From: Pirellulales bacterium
GTDB lineage: Bacteria > Planctomycetota > Planctomycetia > Pirellulales > Thermoguttaceae
Reading direction: 5' to 3'
DNA: 64,000 nucleotides
Assembly: GCA_016936015.1 (NCBI GenBank)
Contig: JAFGPV010000146.1
Location: 62,001 to 126,000 of the forward strand
This document shows, piece after piece, positions 59,991 through 64,000 of this stretch; position 1 is the first letter of the stretch, and every line of letters begins with the position of its first letter. The translations under genes and the position numbers were made by a program. A model generated the notes under the pieces. It searched no databases. It was not told the origin of the DNA and was given only the letters and a program-made list of their open reading frames with translations.

Positions 59991-60998
59991 TTACAAATTC
60001 GTGCAGTCCAGCACGCCCGTGCCGTTGATGCGGTCGTTCTTCAAATCCTGCAGGGCGCGGTTCGCCTCGGCCAGGGGATAGACCGTGGTGTGCGGGCGCA
60101 ACGGGACGGCGGCCGCCTCGGCCAGCAGCTCGCGGCCGTCCTCCCGGGTGTTGCAGGTCACCGAGTGGACGTCGCGCTCGTAGAACAGGTGCCGCTCATA
60201 GTCGAGCGGGGGGACGTCGGTCATGTAGATGCCGGCCAGCGCCAATGCGCCGCCCTTTTCGAGATGTTCCAGGGCGGGCGGGACCAGCTCGCCGGCCGGG
60301 GCGAAAATGATCGCACTGTCGGCCTTGACCGGCATCTCCTCGGCCGTCTCGCCAACCCACCGGGCGCCCATCCGTCGGGCAAGCTCCCGATGCTTTTCGC
60401 CCCGGGTCACCACGTACACCTCGCAACCGCGGTGCAGTGCGATCTGGATCACCACGTGGGCGGAGGAGCCGAAGCCGTAGAGCGCCAGCCGGCCGCCGGG
60501 CTGCGGATTGCATCGCTTGAGCGCCCGGTAGCCGATGATCCCGGCGCAGAGCAGCGGCGCCGCTTCGTGATCGGAGAAGGCGGCGGGGATTTCGTAACAA
60601 AACGCCTCCGGCGCGACCGTGTACTCCGCGTAGCCTCCGTCGGCGTGATAGCCGGTGAATAACGTGGACGCGCAGAGGTTCTCCTTTCCCGCGGTGCAGA
60701 AGCGGCACTTCCCGCAGGTGTGCCGCAGCCAAGCGACGCCGACCCGCTGCCCCGGTTTCCATCGGGAACACCCCGGCCCCAATTTCTCCACGACGCCGAC
60801 CACCTGATGCCCGGGCACGATCGGCAGTTTCTGCCGCGGCAGATCGCCCTCGATCACGTGCAGGTCGGTGCGGCAGATCGCACAGCAGGCGATTTTAATC
60901 CGCACCTCGCCCGGCCCCGGTTCGGGCAAGGGCAAGTCGGTCAGATGCAGGGGGCTATTCCCAATGGGAGCAATGTCCAACAGCAGCATGGCCTTCAT
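59991..60998 (-). CDS. Zinc-dependent alcohol dehydrogenase (MDR family)
   Basis: 335 residues. The catalytic zinc site is in CAICRTDLHVIEGDLP (Cys, His-containing) with GHQVVGVV; the structural zinc site is CGKCRFCTAGKENLC. The cofactor-binding motif is ALYGFGSSAHVVIQIA, with the Gly-x-Gly replaced by GFGSSAH. NAD(P)-linked oxidation of alcohols or reduction of aldehydes is expected; substrate unknown. The N-terminus MKAMLLLDIAPIGNSPL matches the AdhA-like class that favours aromatic or straight-chain alcohols. No partner gene. Confidence 0.9.
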   Translation of the reverse strand: MKAMLLLDIAPIGNSPLHLTDLPLPEPGPGEVRIKIACCAICRTDLHVIEGDLPRQKLPIVPGHQVVGVVEKLGPGCSRWKPGQRVGVAWLRHTCGKCRFCTAGKENLCASTLFTGYHADGGYAEYTVAPEAFCYEIPAAFSDHEAAPLLCAGIIGYRALKRCNPQPGGRLALYGFGSSAHVVIQIALHRGCEVYVVTRGEKHRELARRMGARWVGETAEEMPVKADSAIIFAPAGELVPPALEHLEKGGALALAGIYMTDVPPLDYERHLFYERDVHSVTCNTREDGRELLAEAAAVPLRPHTTVYPLAEANRALQDLKNDRINGTGVLDCTNL

Positions 60999-61121
60999 GG
61001 CGCGTTACTCCACGCGGTTCCGCTGGAAAAGAATTTCCATTTCCAATCCGAATTATTCTAATCCCCGAAAGTCGGAGAGTCTGCCCGTCCGATGGGGGAA
61101 CGCCGCGGCATGATACTCATA

Positions 61122-61149
61122 TTGCACTTACGTCGCTGTGCGTTATAAT
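61122..61149 (+). promoter_or_regulatory. Sigma-70-type promoter for ispF
   Basis: TTGCAC at 61122-61127 and TATAAT at 61144-61149 with a 16-base spacer, 44 bases before the ispF start. The boxes are identical to those at 55677-55704. It probably also serves cysS downstream. Confidence 0.6.
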
Positions 61150-61193
61150 TTCGGCGGTTTTAAAGCTGGCTCATTTTTTGTCCTCGGAATACT

Positions 61194-61694
61194 ATGCGCG
61201 TCGGAATCGGATACGACATCCATCGTTTACGGCCGGGAGGCCCGCTGCGGCTGGGCGGCGTGGACATTCCCTGCGACAAGGAGCTGATCGGCCAAAGCGA
61301 CGCCGACGTGCTGCTGCACGCGGTGACCGACGCCCTGCTGGGCGCCGCCGCCCTGGGCGACATCGGGCAGATGTTTCCCGACACCGACCCGGCCAACCGC
61401 GGCCGGAACTCGGCCGAGATGCTCCACGCCGCCCAACAGGCCGTGCACGCCGTCGGCTGGCGGATCGGCAACCTCGACTGCGTCGTCTCCGCCCAGCGGC
61501 CGAAATTGCTGACCCATCGGCAGAAAATCCGCGAGCGGATCGCCGAAATCCTCGACATCGACGCCGAGTGCGTCGGACTCCAAGCCAAGACCGGCGAGCA
61601 GGTCGGCCCCGTCGGCCGCGAAGAAGCCATCACCGCCCAGTGCGTCGTGCTGCTGTTGCCCCAGGAAGATGACGCCTCCGAGGACGTCTCGTGA
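61194..61694 (+). CDS. ispF: 2-C-methyl-D-erythritol 2,4-cyclodiphosphate synthase
   Basis: 166 residues, normal size. It catalyses the cyclisation step of the MEP isoprenoid pathway. The zinc site is in VGIGYDIHRL (Asp8, His10) and the later His42 (VLLHAVTDALLGA); GDIGQMFPDTDP holds the substrate loop, and LQAKTGEQVGPVGREE the CMP-binding end. The frame ends at 61694, followed 73 bases later by cysS on the same strand. Cytoplasmic homotrimer expected. Confidence 0.95.
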   Translation: MRVGIGYDIHRLRPGGPLRLGGVDIPCDKELIGQSDADVLLHAVTDALLGAAALGDIGQMFPDTDPANRGRNSAEMLHAAQQAVHAVGWRIGNLDCVVSAQRPKLLTHRQKIRERIAEILDIDAECVGLQAKTGEQVGPVGREEAITAQCVVLLLPQEDDASEDVS

Positions 61695-61767
61695 AAAATC
61701 AATCAATTGCAAATATCAAATTACAAATTTCAAATAGAACAACAGATCCCTAAATCCCCCTTCCCCA

Positions 61768-63312
61768 ATGCTTCGCGTCTACAACACCCTCAGCAAGACC
61801 AAGGAACCGTTTGAGACCGTCCGGCCCGGCAAGGTGGGGATGTATCTCTGCGGACCGACCGTATACAAGCCCAGCCACATCGGGCACATGGTCGGGCCGG
61901 TGATCTTCGACGCCGTCAAGCGGTACCTGGTCTACTCCGGTTACGACGTCACCTGGGTGGTCAACGTCACCGACGTCGACGACAAGCTGATCAACGAATC
62001 CGGCGCCCGGGGCGTCCCGATGAAACAGCTCGCCGAAGAGATGACCGCCGACTACATGAGCAACATCCGGGCGCTGGGCGTGGACGTCATCGACCACTTT
62101 CCCCGCTGCACGGCCACGATGCCGGAGATCATCGAGTTCACGCGGGACCTGATCGCCAAGGGATTCGCCTATGAGGCGAAGGGCGACGTGTACTTCGACG
62201 TCAGCAAAGCGCCGGACTACGGCAAGCTGAGCCACCGCCGCGCCGAGGCGATGCTGGGGGACGGCGGCGGGATGGTCGACCGCAAGCGGAACTCGGCCGA
62301 CTTCGCCCTCTGGAAGGCCGCCAAGTCCGGCGAGCCGTCGTGGGACAGCCCCTGGGGCAAAGGCCGGCCCGGCTGGCACATCGAATGCTCCGCCATGAGC
62401 TGCAAACTGCTGGGCGAGACCTTCGACATCCACGGCGGCGGCCTGGACCTGGTCTTCCCCCACCACGAAAACGAAATCGCCCAGAGCGAGTGCCGCCACG
62501 GCAGGCCGATGGCCAAATACTGGATGCACAACGGCCTGATGCAGGCCTCGGACGAGGTCGGCAAGGTCGGCGGCCGGGCCACCCGGGCCGCGGAGGGCGA
62601 CCTCGCCTCGCAGGAGGCCGGTAAGATCAGCAAGTCGAAAGGCTCCGAGCCGTTCCGCGAAATGCTGAAAAAATTCCCCGGCGAGACGATCCGCTTCTTC
62701 CTCCTCTCGACCCATTACCGCCGGCCGATCGACTTTAGCGCCGGCCGGATCCGCGAGGTCGAGACCGGCATGGAGACGTTCTACCGCTTCTTCAAGCGGT
62801 ACGAGCGCGTCGCCGGCGAGAGCTTTTACGACATCGACGCTCCAAAAACGCGAAACAACGGCGATTTCACTCCCGGCAAGGATCCGCTGCTTAAGTCCGT
62901 CGCGGAATGGCGGAACCGCTACCTCGAGGCAATGGACGACGATTTCAACACCGGCGGCGGTATCGCCGTACTCTACGACCTGGTCCGGGCGCTGAACAAA
63001 TTCGTCGACGACGAGAAGCTGGAAGAACCCGGCCGGCGCGATGCCGCCAAACTCAAGTCCCTGCGGCACGGCGCCGCGGTACTCAAAGAACTGGCCGGCA
63101 CACTGGGGCTGTTCCGCGAACCGGTAGCCGAGAAAACCGCCGCGGACGACGGCCTGACGCCCCGGCTGATGGACCTGCTGATCGCGCTGCGGGCCGAGGC
63201 CCGAAAGAAAAAGGACTTCGCCACCGCCGACCGCATCCGCAACGGGCTGAGCGAGATCGGCGTCGTGTTGGAAGACCGCCCCGGCGGCACGGAGTGGAGT
63301 GTGAAATCGTAG
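61768..63312 (+). CDS. cysS: Cysteinyl-tRNA synthetase
   Basis: 514 residues. It charges tRNA-Cys. Class I signatures: GMYLCGPTVYKPSHIGHM (HIGH) and KISKSKG (KMSKS). Zinc ligands are the Cys in LCGPTVY, the Cys in WHIECSAM, and the His/Glu in FPHHENEIAQSE. The C-terminal anticodon-binding region (about 370-514) is complete, ending RPGGTEWSVKS. A roughly 20-residue insert lies between QASDEVGKVGG and KISKSKG (AEGDLASQEAG-like), which is longer than in Escherichia coli. The start ATG at 61768 fits. It probably shares the ispF promoter. Confidence 0.95.
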   Translation: MLRVYNTLSKTKEPFETVRPGKVGMYLCGPTVYKPSHIGHMVGPVIFDAVKRYLVYSGYDVTWVVNVTDVDDKLINESGARGVPMKQLAEEMTADYMSNIRALGVDVIDHFPRCTATMPEIIEFTRDLIAKGFAYEAKGDVYFDVSKAPDYGKLSHRRAEAMLGDGGGMVDRKRNSADFALWKAAKSGEPSWDSPWGKGRPGWHIECSAMSCKLLGETFDIHGGGLDLVFPHHENEIAQSECRHGRPMAKYWMHNGLMQASDEVGKVGGRATRAAEGDLASQEAGKISKSKGSEPFREMLKKFPGETIRFFLLSTHYRRPIDFSAGRIREVETGMETFYRFFKRYERVAGESFYDIDAPKTRNNGDFTPGKDPLLKSVAEWRNRYLEAMDDDFNTGGGIAVLYDLVRALNKFVDDEKLEEPGRRDAAKLKSLRHGAAVLKELAGTLGLFREPVAEKTAADDGLTPRLMDLLIALRAEARKKKDFATADRIRNGLSEIGVVLEDRPGGTEWSVKS

Positions 63313-63347
63313 TGGAAGTCATTCTTCATTGACGCCGGCCGAAGGCC

Positions 63348-63520
63348 GGCGAGTTCTCCCAGCCCAGGGCAACGCCCTGGGGAGAGAGAATAAAACAAAA
63401 TCCTTTTCGGCCCAACGGGCCAATCTTTCGCCTGAGGAACCGTTGGCCCATTGGGCCGATGTAAAATGTGATTGGTTTTCCACTCCCTCCAGGGCGTTGC
63501 CCTGGGCTGGGTGAACCATG
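63348..63520. repeat. Family H repeat (CAGCCCAGGGCAACGCCCTGG)
   Basis: CAGCCCAGGGCAACGCCCTG (63359-63378) and its reverse partner CCAGGGCGTTGCCCTGGGCTG (63490-63510) flank a segment with GGCCCAACGGGCC and GGCCCATTGGGCC hairpins. The whole is an inverted repeat of about 170 bases in the cysS-ruvC gap. Confidence 0.75.
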
Positions 63521-63558
63521 TCCCTTTGGGGCCGAAACCTTTCGATGTATCGAGTGGC

Positions 63559-64000
63559 ATGGAAGAGTCTCCCCTCACCCTCAGCATCCTCGGCATCGAT
63601 CCCGGCCTGAACATCACAGGCTACGGCGTGCTGGAATGGGGAGGCGGCGCGCCGAAGCTCTCCGAGGCCGGCGTGGTGCGGGGGAAGAGCCGGGGATCGC
63701 TCAGCAAGCGGCTGGTCGAAATCCACGACGGCGTCCGCGAAGTGATTGAGAGTCTGAAACCGGCGGTGATGGCGCTGGAGGAACTCTATTCCCATTATGA
63801 GCGCCCGCGGACGGCGATCCTGATGGGCCACGCCCGGGGCGTGATCTGCCTGGCCGGCGCCCAGGCCGGCATCCCGGTCGTCAGCTACTCCGCCACGCAG
63901 ATCAAGAAAATCCTGACCGGCAACGGCCGGGCCCCGAAGTCCCAAGTTCAACGCGCCATCCAGCGCGAACTGCTGCTGCCGGCCATCCCCGACCCGCCCG
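63559..64000 (+). CDS. ruvC: Crossover junction endodeoxyribonuclease RuvC, 3'-truncated
   Basis: The frame starts at ATG 63559 and runs past the window end (147 codons present, no stop). RuvC cuts Holliday junctions with RuvAB. First catalytic Asp is in ILGIDPGLNITGYGV, and the Glu in ALEELYSHYERP; MGHARGVICLAGAQAGI and YSATQIKKILTGNGRAPKS are further family blocks. The last catalytic Asp pair lies beyond the window. It follows a repeat-filled 246-base gap after cysS. Confidence 0.9.
   Translation, partial: MEESPLTLSILGIDPGLNITGYGVLEWGGGAPKLSEAGVVRGKSRGSLSKRLVEIHDGVREVIESLKPAVMALEELYSHYERPRTAILMGHARGVICLAGAQAGIPVVSYSATQIKKILTGNGRAPKSQVQRAIQRELLLPAIPDPP

Noticed and set aside
61750-63069. 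A 439-codon minus-strand frame over cysS
   Set aside because: Antisense to HIGH/KMSKS-bearing cysS; composition is that of a shadow frame.
1-64000. tRNA, rRNA, CRISPR arrays, insertion sequences, integrase or attachment sites
   Set aside because: Scanned by eye for T-loop motifs, spaced direct repeats and transposase or integrase motifs; none found. A short tRNA could be missed without tRNAscan-SE.

Overview
This 64 kb window looks like chromosomal DNA from a planctomycete (PVC group). The clues are a PEP-CTERM-tailed secreted cysteine protease, a DUF1570-type metallopeptidase, a PQQ-propeller lipoprotein, zinc-ribbon/membrane proteins, a YVTN propeller fused to a phosphoesterase, a GAF-PAS-PilZ protein after a flagellar gene, the futalosine menaquinone pathway, a Ser/Thr kinase and weak or absent Shine-Dalgarno sites at many starts. 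No tRNA, rRNA, CRISPR array, insertion sequence or prophage was seen.

Layout. 1-4.1 kb: 3' part of flgL, a candidate structured RNA, a GAF-PAS-PilZ protein and mqnD. 4.6-8.1 kb: a single-chain nuclease-methyltransferase (type ISP-like, no helicase). 8.5-13.1 kb: a 1506-residue secreted fusion of a dead and a live glutamine-amidotransferase-like domain, a YVTN propeller and a phosphoesterase. 13.1-14.8 kb: a DUF5131/Gp37-Gp68 plus TcmP pair with its own promoter. 15-31.4 kb: mostly envelope and housekeeping genes (DUF1570 peptidase, PQQ lipoprotein, PEP-CTERM papain, asnA, glgC, an orphan periplasmic binding protein followed by a chemoreceptor, a DcaP-like porin, an Fe-alcohol dehydrogenase). 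31.5-38.8 kb: small conserved proteins, a methylguanine methyltransferase, a duplicated Cys-rich domain protein and an orphan ClpV N-domain. 39.4-46.1 kb: a three-gene restriction operon (helicase-nuclease, BRO-N protein, DNA methyltransferase). 46.2-53.4 kb: LarA-family protein, a toxin-antitoxin pair, a serpin-like protein and an SLC13-type permease. 53.6-55.4 kb: an MFS-like gene tail, then an ABC-type ATPase with a small TOPRIM-like partner, a candidate defence pair. 56.2-64 kb: NSS symporter with its small subunit, kinase plus SpoU methyltransferase, alcohol dehydrogenase, ispF-cysS, and the start of ruvC.

A theme across the window is at least ten families of short palindromic or quasi-palindromic repeats. 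They fill intergenic gaps and also sit in frame inside genes: the amidotransferase-phosphoesterase fusion has five blocks and the mod gene three. Four separate nucleic-acid-modifying or defence-like modules (ISP enzyme, DUF5131-TcmP, Res-BRO-Mod, ATPase-TOPRIM) plus a toxin-antitoxin pair are dispersed among ordinary genes rather than clustered in one island.

The best candidates for under-described biology are the ATPase-TOPRIM-like pair (53.8-55.4 kb), the TcmP pair (13.2-14.8 kb), the stand-alone ClpV N-domain (35.3-35.8 kb) and the structured RNA at about 1.44-1.57 kb. All functional assignments come from reading motifs by eye; no database search was run.
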